In this document: in pieces, positions 10,387-21,276 of the stretch | Position numbering within the stretch: the first letter of the stretch is position 1 | Layout of the letters: every line of letters starts with the position of its first letter | Source of the DNA: Nelumbo lutea | Taxonomy: Eukaryota; Streptophyta; Magnoliopsida; Proteales; Nelumbonaceae | Direction: 5' to 3' | DNA length: 64,000 nucleotides | Assembly: GCA_022828595.1 (NCBI GenBank) | Contig: JAKGHH010000001.1 | Span: 204,185,813-204,249,812, forward strand | Notes under the pieces: model-generated | Database searches by the model: none | What the model saw: the letters and a program-made list of their open reading frames with translations, nothing else | What the model was told of the DNA's origin: nothing | Translations under genes and position numbers: made by a program

Positions 10387-13300
10387 GTATCTTTTAGTCC
10401 TCTTATCGTCTTTGTTTATAGCTTTGTAAAATTCTTATTGAGTTCTCTTCTAGTCTTCTTATCTCTTTTGAATTAATTTCCATAGACAATAAATTAGCTT
10501 AAGCAATTATGCTAAGATTTTGCATGCCGAATGAGGCAATTTCTCAAAGGATCTCTTTTCTTCTTTGTAGAACCTAGTCTAGTAGTTATCTTGCCAATGA
10601 AACTTAAATATCACTTCTATATGATCATTTAAATTTTAAGTTTTGTTTTAGATTACTTCATGTTTATTAGTTTAGAAAATTTGATATCAAATTCATTTTC
10701 TAAAATCCGTAAAATATTCATAAATGTATGATCTTGTTAGAAGTGATAACCATACATAATGTGGTGGTATCAAAGAAAATTACAATCTCCATAAATTTAA
10801 TTTAACCAAATAAAGATTATTAATTGGTTAATGTTGTTTGTTTGATTTATGATTCTATAATTAGTTTGATTTTTTTTCAGTATGGATGAACCAATTTTGT
10901 ATTGCATTTAGGATGGTGTATTGGTGTAGGTGCACTTTTCCGTACATGATACTTCAAATTTTAAAGAATGGATTAATAATCACAAGATACACAAACTAGG
11001 ATTATAGATAGTCCAACTTGTCTGTGTATTTTAAAGAATGTACCTTATGTACTTATTGTTTGTTTTAGAATCCTTTTTATTACTATTTTAGTTCCATATA
11101 TTTTTAAGGGATATTATCTAAAATAGTTTTTCTCTCCATGACTGTAGAAGAACTGAAGAAGCTTGTAGGAGAAGTGGCTTTTATTTGTATCGCTTTAGAC
11201 ATTGCTAGTGTAGATTAATATTTTTTTCTTCCCCTTAATAGATCTTATCAGGGTCTTCAACTCAAACTTATTAATAATTAATTTTACTTTGACTAATCAA
11301 TAAGAATTAAATGGTAGACCTTTGCTTAAGTAATTTAGAGTAGATAGGCATATATACTTCATGGACCACTCTACTCTATATATAGTTATACTTCTCATAA
11401 ATACCTTGTGGACAATATTTAAAGGACAAGAACCACGGATCATATTGACATTCATTAGAGAAACTACTTTTCAATTAATAAACTATAGGTTAGTTAGAGT
11501 CTTTAGGCAACATATAAGAACAATCAAGTCTAAATGGAACATTCTCTTTCTTTTTTTTTCTTTATTTCTTTCAATTGTATATCAGTTGAACAAGTAGGTC
11601 CAAGTGTGAGAGACTAATTATTGGTCTTTTTATCTCGTTAAGTTTACTTAACCGTTGCTTATTTTTTATTTTCATGATGCAATCCAACACCACCAACATA
11701 CTTCACTAACATGCATCTCCATCTTATTGATGGCCATAGTCTTAGTAGGTAATATCTTTTTTTTTTGCAAGTTGCCAATACATATAGAAACTATTAGAAA
11801 CATTTTTTGCTTTTAACTATATAGTCAAGGAGAGAAAGTATGGCTGGATAATAATCATAATAATTTTCTTGCTTCGCTTTCTTCCAAGCTCTCCACATTA
11901 TACTTGTAAAATTAAACAACTAAAAGCATAGCTTGGTTAAAAAAAATTAGTTTCCTATCTTTTTTTTCCTTTTTCATATTTTGTGTAATTGATGTAGGGT
12001 CTACAGGGTTGATTTATGCTTTGTTAATTTAGGAGATTTAATTATGTTTGATTTATACATAGTTCAGCAAGGACTCCCCCTCTCCCCACAAGATCTAACA
12101 AACAACAAGAGGAGAGGATGGGAATAAAATCCTTCCTTTTCATATTAATGTCCCTCTAACATGGATAAGAAATCCATATTTATGCTCTATAAGTTAAGGA
12201 TCTAGGGGCTTATGACAGTTCATTGACAGGACTGGTTTGATTGAAGATTGGTCTTTGATTGGTCCAATAGGAGCCAAGCTTGGAGTGAGTGTACTTGTTT
12301 TGTCTAGTGGATATAACCATATGGGGTTTAAATTGTAGACCTCCTTCCATTTTTTGGTTGGTTCTACCATTGAGTTTAGGCAAACTTCATCAAACCTGCA
12401 CCATTCATTAGGGTTGAAAATTGATGGGATCCAATGCCCTTAGGTCCACAATTGAAAACTAATGGGATCCAACTTCATCAAACCTGTACAATTCATTATT
12501 CTTTTATAATGTGTTTGTAAATTAATCAATTACCTATAGTTTATAATATTTTCAATTATTACACTTTTCTTTTTGTTTCTCTTATTTTCTATTAAACCAA
12601 ATATAGCCTTGTGTTTGTGATTTGTCTGACAACTTTATAGAGGGTGGGATGGGGGAAATCAATCTCTTTTTATCAATAAGGAGAGAAAAGGAGAGAGGGG
12701 GGGGGGGAATAAATAATGTTTCTCTATATTCACCTTTAGTATGCTCTATGCCTACTTTTAGTGGGTTGGCAACAAGTGGTTTCTAGGGGTCACAACCATA
12801 ATAATCTCAAGAAACCACTGGTGGTAACTTTTTAAGTTTATTTGGAAAAATTATTTATTTTATCTACATTTTGTAGTGGATGGTTCTAGTATGGTTCTAT
12901 TTGTTCAGTTGTAATTATGCAAATCATTTGTACTTTTATAGTGAAATAAGAATAGAAGAATTGGAAACACTCGACTATCTTAACAAATTTTGTCAAAGAG
13001 AATGATTTATAGAACAAAGAGATGCCATTACTTTCGAATCTATGATATGGGAGCTTTAATTCTTGCAATATAATATTAAAAATGCTTGTCTTTGTTTTCC
13101 TTTGTTTTACTTGAAAAGTTTCTGATCAATTAAAGTTTCAGCTTTCAAATCAAATAGTTTAGTGCACTTGAACTATAGCATGAGTTGATGCCTCGGGTTT
13201 TCTAAGTAAAGAGAAAGAAATTATAGTGGTTTTATGAGTTGAATATTTGTATTCAATCCTTTTTTTTTCAATTTGTTAATCATGTGTTATCTATTTCAGG

Positions 13301-13639
13301 TATGACTTGGGGTTCACCACTCATGTCACTACCACATCTATCCAAGTGGCCGCTTAGGGGGTGCCCGTCAACAAGATTGGTTTTGTTCTTTTTATTTTTT
13401 TGTTCTTAGAAAGAGGATGAAAGGCAATTGGTGTTTTTTTTTTTATTGTTTAATACAATTATCTTGAAACAATATTTACAGGTGTATTTTTTTCATGAAG
13501 TGATATAGTTATATTTTATACAGGTTTTGTCTCAATATTATCTACATGTTACTATAGATTTGACAAAAACACTTTTTAAAAAAAAAATCTGAAACATCTT
13601 TAAAGACAGCCAAAAGTTCCTTTAAAATTTGAAGAATAT

Positions 13640-14026
13640 TCTTTAGAGGTGGCCCAAAGTGTCACTAAAACATTTTGATTGAAATTATTCTTCTTCTTAC
13701 ATTGCTTTTAGAGGCATATAAAGTCGCCTCAAAAACAATTAAACGCATTCAAATGTGCCTCTAAATTGAGCTTTTAGAGGCACTTGTAAGTGCCTGTATA
13801 TAGGATTTTTAGCGTCAATGAAATAGAGGCAGTTGTATGTGCCTCTAAAGTTCAATCTAGAGGTCAATTGTTAATTCGCCTCTAATTTTCAACCAATTGC
13901 CTCTAAACATATAGCGACAGGGCTTTTAGAGGCACTTACTTGGCCGCCTCCTATTTGTTTTAGAGGCTCTTTTTATGCTTTTAGAGGTGGTTATGACCGT
14001 CTCTATAGATAAGTTTTCTAGTAGTG
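13640..14026. repeat. Subterminal repeat array of the CACTA element
   Basis: TTTTAGAGGCAC, TAGAGGCAGTTG, TTAGAGGTGG and inverted forms such as GTGCCTCTAAAG occur about a dozen times in both orientations up to the terminal inverted repeat. Such arrays bind the CACTA-encoded TnpA-type protein in characterised elements; here that role is inferred. Confidence 0.7.
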
Positions 14027-14029
14027 ACA

Positions 14030-16686
14030 CCAAATAATGCACATATCTTCATTAAAGGGAAAAAAATAATGACCAACTACTCATGAACAACTCATGATGT
14101 AGCACAATCATCTCACCATGCAATATATCCGCCTCCTTCCCTTTATCTCTTCTCATGGTATCCACAAATTCCTTGTAGACAACCTCCTCCTGATGATTCT
14201 CATCATCTGTCTTCAAACCCACCTGCAAGGATTGACATTTTGAGAGATAGAAACTATATCTATCTCCTGAATCATGAAAAAATTATTAACATTGTACATA
14301 GATCTAACCATGAAATCAATTGATTCTTTATTGTCGTTGTCCTAAAGAAAGTCAGCTCCATCACTTCTACCATGTTAGGACTCCTACTCCAGATCGGCCA
14401 TGGTAAGTTAGAAACTGTTTGAATCTATCCAAACTCTTTGGATTGAGTTTAAGTTTATCACATATCTCTCTTATTTTGTAATCTATATAAGTTTACTAGG
14501 TTTGGTCAAATGAAAAACAAATGAAACCTACAATTATTTTATCTCTTGTATTTAGTTTTCTATTATATTTAACTAAATTGGTATCATGTATTTCTCTCTC
14601 TACCTACTCATTTTCTTTCTTGATTGATCTCTCATTTTCTCTTAATTTCTATCATTTTCCCTTATTTTCTCTCTTGCTCCCTCTCTTGTTCTTTTTTTTT
14701 TTTAATTTTCCTTAGACACTTATGTGGTATTAATTAGATCATATAAAAGAACATGAGGCCAACTTGGTATGGTTCAAAAATCATTACACCAATTTGATAA
14801 AAATTCACAAGAAAGTCTTGGCTATGAAATTTACACCAACTTGATAGAAATTTATAACTTGATTGTACAAGTGATTGGTCCCTTTAGTAAGAAAATAAAA
14901 AAAAGAACGAGAGTGGGAGCGGGAGAAAGACTGAGAGAGAATGATAGAGATTAAGGAAGAATGAGATATTGACTGAGAAGGAGAGTGAGGGAGAACAATA
15001 GATTGAGAGAGAGAGGGGGGGAGGTTTTGATTTGTCTATAGACTGAAGTTGAGAGAGTGGGAGATCGAGAGATAACTATGAGAGTGAGAGAGAAGGGAGG
15101 GAGATCAAGAGACAAAGGGAGTGGGAGAGAAACAGAAACCTATTTTCAATATAGGCTTTTTCGTTGTGCCCAACATGGATTGAGAATCCCATATTCGCAA
15201 CAGCCGCATAAGCCTCCAATAACATGGTGGTGGTTTTTATAGTTTGAAATGTAGAATTGATTGTCAAAGTTTTGTTGGTTTCTAGACCAACCTGCAACCT
15301 AATTTTAAATGTAAAATCAGCTTTAACTATAATTTCCCCTTTAAACTATATATTTCATTTACATTATATAAAGTATTTTTTACTTATCACACTTAATTTT
15401 TGTTTGTCTATGATATCATTTAACCTAAACCACTAACCCACTACCCAAAAAGAAAAATAATTTGATTTTTAGGTTGGCATTAAATTGTGTATTACATTTC
15501 CATCATTGATAAAATTGTTTATATGTATAATACTTATTTTTATTAATACAATGAGTGTGTAATATTAGATATGTATCCAATATTTTATTTTTTATAAATA
15601 TATAACATTAAATATGTGTCCAAAATTTTCTCTATCTTTTTTTTATTTTTGTGATTCTTTGTATTTTCTATTTTTAAAAATTTTATTTTTTGACTATGAC
15701 ATCATTTCATTTCTAGGTACATTTTAGATTCAGCATTCTATTATCATCATTAATAAAAGTACTTCTTACATTTCATACTTTTTTATTTATTTTTTTATGA
15801 TTTAATTATGATATTATTTATTAATCCATTTGATCACAAATGGTCGAATTTCTTGCCCACCACCGGGAGGGAAGAAAATGGTTTTGTTTTCAAATTACTT
15901 TTCAAAATATTTATTTTTGTACTATTAAAATTAATATTTTGGATTTACTTACAAGAATTTAATGATAAGAAAAATATATCTTAAATATAGGATTTAATAA
16001 GAGAGAATAGAAAATTATTTTCATTTCTAATTGGTTTTAAAATTTACATTCCATTTCCATCATTAATAAAAACATTTCTTATTTGTCATACTTATTATTG
16101 TTTAATATGTGTGTTAAAAATGCTCCCAATTTTTTTAAATTTATTTTTTCTCATTTTATCTATTTTTTCATTTTATTATTTAATCGTGACAACATGGATT
16201 GACCCATTTGACCCAAAATGGTTTAATTTCTTACCACCACTTAGATGAAAACACTATTTTTTCTAAGTAGATTTTAAAAGTATAAGCTTTTATGTGATTG
16301 GAATTATTGATTTATTAAGTATGGATTTAATTAATAAAACTTAATGATGAGAAGAAACAAAAATGACTTAAACACATATTTCAATGAACACAAATGCCAA
16401 TTAATAACTTAAATGTTGGATTTAATGAGAGGTAATTGAATGCATTAAATATCTTAAGATTACCTTTTTTCAACTCATTTAATATCAATAACCAACTACT
16501 TTTATCAATAAATTTAAATATAAAGGGATAAATTTTGTCCTCAAAAAATACATAAATATTCTTGAGGCCATTCGTGCTTTTTAAAGTAGTATAGACATAG
16601 ATGTTTATCATGGCACGATCTTATGGCACCAAGGCCCATTAATAATTTAATATTAACAGCCATGTCTCTAATCCATTGCCACTAGT
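14030..16686. other. Intergenic, GA-rich and AT-rich, no supported gene
   Basis: 14880-15140 is a GAGA-rich purine tract and 15300-16650 is strongly AT-rich. A possible minus-strand exon after an AG acceptor at about 14225 reads VGLKTDDENHQEEVVYKEF, and about 14340-14400 reads MADLE then DNDNKESIDFM across a stop. They may belong to one decayed gene, but I do not recognise it. Confidence 0.4.
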
Positions 16687-17795
16687 GGTGGCAATTGGGC
16701 GGGTTGGGTTGGGCTTGGTTTGGGTTGAGCTTCAACCCAACTCATCTAACCCGCCAACCCATTAATGACCCAGTTATATAATATTAAATGGGTTGGGTTC
16801 AACCCAAACCCACTTTAACCCAATCCAACCCGCCCAAACCCATTAATCTTATATTTATAGACTTAAAAAACAAGCTCTCTTAACAAATAAGTTTGTCATA
16901 GCTTAGTGGTAATTGTAGTTACTATTTACACAAATAGTGAAGGTTCAAATCACATTACATGCATGTTATTTTTACACAACTTAGGTACAAACCGGTCAAA
17001 CCAACTTGAACTATCTAATTGGATTATCTTCAAGCTAATCACATCAAGAGTGATTGAACCATTTAGATCTGGATCAGTCTAGTCAGACCGGACCGGATCG
17101 GTTCAGTCAATGGTGGATTGACTTGGACTTGACCATATCAAGTTTGTGCACGGGTTTGGGACCGAACTAACTGACCCAAAAGCGGGTTAGCATAAGTAAA
17201 TCGGGTCGAGTGTGTGGATATTGGTCGATTGGATGGTCCAGATTGGACAAAGCATGCGGACACCGAACCACCCCGCTTGAAAACGTTTCAAGTTCAGACC
17301 AACCCAAATTGGCTTGTGCCGGGTCGGGACGGGCTATGTGAATGTTGGTTGGACCGGACAACCCAAACCGGGTAGAGCAAGCGGTACCAAACCATCTTGC
17401 CCGGGGTCTATTTCGGATTTGGGTCAACCCGGATCGGTATATTGGATTGGGCCATACCGCATTGAACTGGTCCAAATTCGGGTCAAATTGATTTGGATTT
17501 ATGTTGGGTGAAGTGTGTTGATTTAAGACAAAACTAAATTTAGTCAATAATTAATAAAAAATTAATACATTAATTATAAATTATTTAGTTCAAATGAAAA
17601 AAAATTAAAAAAAAAAGGCTAAAGAATTAATACTTATATCTATAATGGTTAACCCAATGGTTATCCACAACCCAACCCATTTAAATGGGCAGGTTGGATG
17701 ATGGGTTGATCACACAACCCGCCAAGTAAATGGGCGGATTGGGTGGGTTAGATATTGAGTGGGTTCAGCGGGTTGGGTGAAAAATTGCCACACCA
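16687..17795. mobile_element. Motif-rich MITE-like element with an internal insertion
   Basis: The left end TGGTGGCAATTGGGCGGG and the right end (reverse complement TGGTGTGGCAATTTTTCACC) form imperfect inverted ends. The arms consist of GGGTTGGG/CCCAACCC motifs. AT-rich flanks near 16850 and 17600 match each other inverted. The middle (about 16880-17555) looks foreign and includes a tRNA-like SINE head and CCGGACCGG-type motif sequence. I could not define a target duplication. Confidence 0.5.
16892..16965 (+). repeat. tRNA-derived SINE head
   Basis: TAGCTTAGTGG at 16899-16909 fits the RNA polymerase III A box TRGCNNAGTGG exactly. GGTTCAAATCA at 16942-16952 is close to the B box GGTTCGANTCC. 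The spacing is tRNA-like, but it does not fold as an intact tRNA and has no clear anticodon arm, so a SINE is preferred over a tRNA gene. Confidence 0.5.
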
Positions 17796-17950
17796 TGGAT
17801 TGATCAGATTTCTTAGGAGTTAGGAGGAGTATAAACAAAGGTGCACATCCCCAATTTGATGAATTTAACGCAAGGTTATTAACTAAACAATGCACTAATC
17901 TATCATTATAGAGCCAATCCCTCCCTGATTTGTCCTCTTAGGGTTAGGTG

Positions 17951-18375
17951 TAGGGGTGTAAATGGATCGAATTCGAATCAGATCAGGCAAAATCCAAATT
18001 CGAATCTGATTAGAAAATCCAATATCCAAATCCGATTCGATATCCGATGATATTGAAAATTAATATTTGAATTCGAAACCGATTAAATATTCAAATATCC
18101 TATTCGATTCGAATTCAATTAATTGATTATTTTAGATAATTAATAAATATATAAAATAAATATTTTATTGATATAAAGTATATAAATATATAAATTATTT
18201 ATATAACTTAACTATTATATATATATATAAATTACATAAAATATTTTATATATTATATAGTTAAATAATTGGTCGAAACAGATATTTATCGAAAATCTGA
18301 TCACATCCGAATTTGATTCAATTATGTCGAATATCTAATTCAAAATCGAATTTTCTAATACTGTTAACACCCCTA
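17951..18375. mobile_element. hAT-type MITE with GAATTCGAAT motif arms
   Basis: Starts TAGGGGTGTAAATGG and ends GTTAACACCCCTA. Arms repeat ATTCGAAT/CCGAATTTG motifs around an AT-only centre. The flanking 8-mers GTTAGGTG and ATTAGGAT match at 5 of 8 positions, a weak duplication consistent with an old insertion. Confidence 0.65.
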
Positions 18376-18727
18376 ATTAGGATCCTCATTGCTGTAATGA
18401 TAGCTTGAGATTGGACCCAATATTCCTTCCACAATGTTGTTCCCCTTCTTCATTCTCAAGTCAAGAAGAGGAGCTCTAGGGTTGAACGCCAGGCTCGCCA
18501 AGTACTTGTCCTGCTCGTCATGTTGTCTTTCCCATTCTGGTTCCATGCAGTCCTGTAGTACTTGTCCTGTTCGCCAAGTACTTGATGTTGAGGCTTCTTC
18601 TTCTGATGGCCATCCTTCGTCAAGAATAATATCTGGGCAGTTGTAAGGCTTGTGACCAGCGTACCCACAGCCTATGCAAAGCTCATCATCTAAGTTTTCA
18701 TCGCTGAGTGCAGCGAGTACAACCTCC
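18373..18727 (-). pseudogene. Zinc-knuckle protein fragment, probably gag-like
   Basis: On the minus strand an open frame contains CIGCGYAGHKPYNC, a CX2CX4HX4C zinc knuckle as in retroelement nucleocapsids and some RNA-binding proteins. An acidic region and a short internal sequence repeat follow. The frame is fused at about 18727 to antisense sequence of the gypsy pol gene, so its N-terminus is missing. It ends where the neighbouring MITE begins. Retroelement gag is the likeliest origin; a host protein is possible. Confidence 0.4.
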
Positions 18728-18732
18728 AGTAC

Positions 18733-19431
18733 AAACCGCGAACTGCCATTAAGGCCCAAGCCTTAGCAGATTTCATCGCCGAGTGCACATTCAGCTCCGA
18801 AGTCCCCAGGCCGGTTGAGTACGAGGCCCCCAGCTCAGGTGAGCATGAAGTTCCCAGACCGGTCGAGTCTGAGCACCATGAGGTAGTAGCCAGTGTGGCA
18901 TCTCTCCTAGTTCGGCCAAATGCAAGCTGGGATGAAGAGCCCTGGATCCTTCACGTAGATGGCTCCTCGAACCAACGGGGCAGTGGAGCCGGAATAGTTC
19001 TACACGGCCCAAGTTGCAAGAAACTGGAGTACGCGCTGCGCTTCGAGTTCGTGGCATCTAACAATGAAGTGGAGTACGAGGCGTTGATAGCTGGACTAGC
19101 TCTAGCCAGAGAAGTAAAAGCCAAGCACATCGTTATCGGCAGCGACTCCCAGCTCGTGGTCAACCAGGTCATGGACGAGTACGAAGCTCACGAGCCAACC
19201 ATGATTGCCTACTTGACCAAAGTCAGAGAGGCCCTGCTCAACTTCCAGTCACACTTCATCAAGCAAATCCCAAGGTCAGAGAACGCTGAGGCCGACGCCC
19301 TGTCTAGACTAGCCAGCGCCAGCGACATCACCATGAGAACCGTGTACATAGAGGACTTGCCCTGGCCTAGCATTCTCGGAGGGGGTAGAGAAGGATGCTC
19401 CCGTCGTTCAAGCAGAGCTGATCTAGATTGA
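18733..19431 (+). pseudogene. Tat gypsy RNase H domain
   Basis: The frame includes KPRTAIKAQALADFIAECT, the usual reverse transcriptase/RNase H connection, then an RNase H core: WILHVDGSSN, VASNNEVEYEALIAGLALA, GSDSQLVVNQV and NAEADALSRLAS. The four acidic residues (D, E, D, D) of the catalytic site are present. The frame ends early at 19431, and integrase resumes in another frame, so a frameshift separates the domains. Expected activity in a live element is removal of RNA from the RNA/DNA hybrid. Confidence 0.85.
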
Positions 19432-19447
19432 CCCACTCGCGAGCTTC

Positions 19448-20652
19448 TTGCTACACGGGACCCTCCCTGCAGATCGCAATGCAGCCAGAAGAGTGCAGCG
19501 CCAGGCAGCCAAATACGTCATGATAGACGAACGGCTGTATGGGAGATCCTACACGCTCCCCTATCTACGTTGCTTGCAGCCCACTGAAGTCGAGCTCATA
19601 CTCCGCGACACTCATGAGGGGTTGTGCGGCGGGCACTTGGGGGGCAGGGCCTTTGCCCAGAAAGCACTTCGATAGGAGTATTATTGGCCAACAATGAAGG
19701 CAGATGCTATTGAGCTCGTTAGAAAATGTGACAAATGCCAGAGACATGCCAATATTCACCACCAACCTGCTGCCGACCTCAAGTATCTCACCAGTCTATG
19801 TCCCTTTGCACAGTGGGGCATCGATCTACTCGAGCCATTCCCGCTAGCAATGGGTGGGAGGAAGATTTTAGTAGTAGCAATGGACTATTTCACCAAGTGG
19901 GTAGAAGTCGAGCCCCTTGTAACGATCACAGCCCAAAATGTCCAAAACTTCTTTTGGAAGAACATCATGTGCTGCTTCGGATTATCTTGGGTATTGATTT
20001 CTGACAACAGCAAGCAGTTTGAGGATATCAAATTCCAAGACTGGTGCTAGGACATGGGAATCCGACAAAATTTTACTTCAGTCGCACACCCTCACGCAAA
20101 TGGTCAGGCAGAAGTCATGAACAGAGCCATCCTCTGTGGACTAAAAGTACGAATGGACCAAGCTAAAGGATTGTGGGCAGATGAACTACCCAGTGTTCTA
20201 TGGGCCTACCGGACCACGAAGAAGACCGCCATGAGAGAAACACCCTTCAATCTCACCTACGGCACCGAAGCAGTGATTCTCGCAGAGATCAAAGTACATA
20301 CGCTACGATTAGAAGTATACAGTGATCAGACAAACGAAGATGAGCTATGTACCAACCTTGATCTATTCGACGAAGTAAGGGACCTCACGTACATCAGGAC
20401 AGCAGCTTACCAACAGAGAGTAGCTCAGTACTATAACACCAGGGTCAAGAAGTGGAATCTCCGCGTTGGAGACCTGGTCCTTCGCAAAGTTATGGTACCT
20501 GAGCCTGGCGCTGGCAAGCTCGGCCCAACTGGGAAGGCCCTTACCAAGTGAAACGAGTGCTCGAGGAAGGAACATACGAGCTCAAGACCCTCAAAGGGAA
20601 ACAAGTACCTCGGGCATGGAATATTGTCAACCTAAGACAATACTATTTGTAA
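19448..20652 (+). pseudogene. Tat gypsy integrase
   Basis: One frame carries the HHCC zinc-binding motif (HEGLCGGHLGG, then CDKCQRH), the catalytic core (WGIDLLEPFP, VAMDYFTKWVE, ISDNSKQFED, PHANGQAEVMNR, i.e. D, D, E) and a C-terminal region. TAG stops at 19673-19675 and 20048-20050 interrupt it, and a frameshift near 20525 moves the last part (YQVKRVLEEGTYELKTLKG ... NLRQYYL) to another frame, ending about 20652. Confidence 0.85.
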
Positions 20653-20655
20653 GAA

Positions 20656-20895
20656 GTGAGTAGGCCACGAGCCACTCCCAAAAGCCTAAGGGCCAGAATA
20701 TCGAGCTAATATGACCTCGGCACCACAGGACCAGGTCGCCTCTATGGCATGGGCAGACCCTTAGTGTGGGCCATGAGCCACTCCTCCAGTATAAGGGCTG
20801 AAACGCCGAGCTAATGAAGAAGCCCCGGCAGCGTACAAAACTAAGTTGCCCCGTCAGCATGAACTAAGTACTTGCAGCGCCTGAGCCACACGAAC
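20656..20895. repeat. Tandem repeats behind pol, about 106-bp units
   Basis: GGCCACGAGCCACTCC at 20663 recurs as GGCCATGAGCCACTCC at 20769, and a partial third copy (CCTGAGCCAC) follows near 20881. Downstream phrases such as CGAGCTAAT also repeat in register. Tandem repeats in this 3' region are known in Tat-group elements and can seed satellites. Confidence 0.65.
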
Positions 20896-21276
20896 CTTAC
20901 AACAAATAGCCCACCCTGGCATGCGAAGAGTTGAACCCGTAAGGACAACTAACGGCAAACTACCTCAAGCGCAGGCAGGTCGGGCATGCACCCTACTATG
21001 TCCCTCACCCCAACATACACAAGGTTATCCCTACTAAATAGTTCGGGGCCACGATGGCTGTTAAGGAACACCCACTTCGGAAGTTCAATTCGATAGGGTA
21101 ATAGCTTGGGGTGAATGACCACTCTAACAAAATAAAATGCACAAACTTTTGGCAAAAAGAAAGAAAAAATCTCTTCATTACAGGAGGTTCAGTACATAAA
21201 TTTCGTTGAGAATGTCTTAACTACAAGAAAGAAAAGGGGAGAGGAGAAGATTCAGTTTACAAATACAAAGAGCAAA

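Larger units (their letters stand above)
8653..14026. mobile_element. Non-autonomous CACTA (En/Spm-like) element with captured genes
   Basis: The left end is CACTACTAGAA and the right end is the inverted copy (TTCTAGTAGTG at 14016-14026). Both are flanked by the 3-bp duplication ACA (8650-8652 and 14027-14029), the diagnostic CACTA arrangement. Subterminal AGAGGCAC-type motifs repeat in both orientations, densely at the right end and once or more at the left (around 8752). The 5.4-kb interior contains no recognisable transposase. It holds fragments of two unrelated host genes (9370-9885 and 10133-10386), so it is a gene-capturing CACTA dependent on a transposase elsewhere. Confidence 0.85.

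Noticed and set aside
16892..16965. Functional tRNA gene
   Set aside because: A and B boxes are present, but no proper acceptor stem or anticodon arm pairing can be made.
17167..17547. 126-residue minus-strand open frame and its plus-strand counterpart
   Set aside because: Composed of repeated MITE motifs (GGTTNGGNCC), mirrored on both strands. Not a gene.
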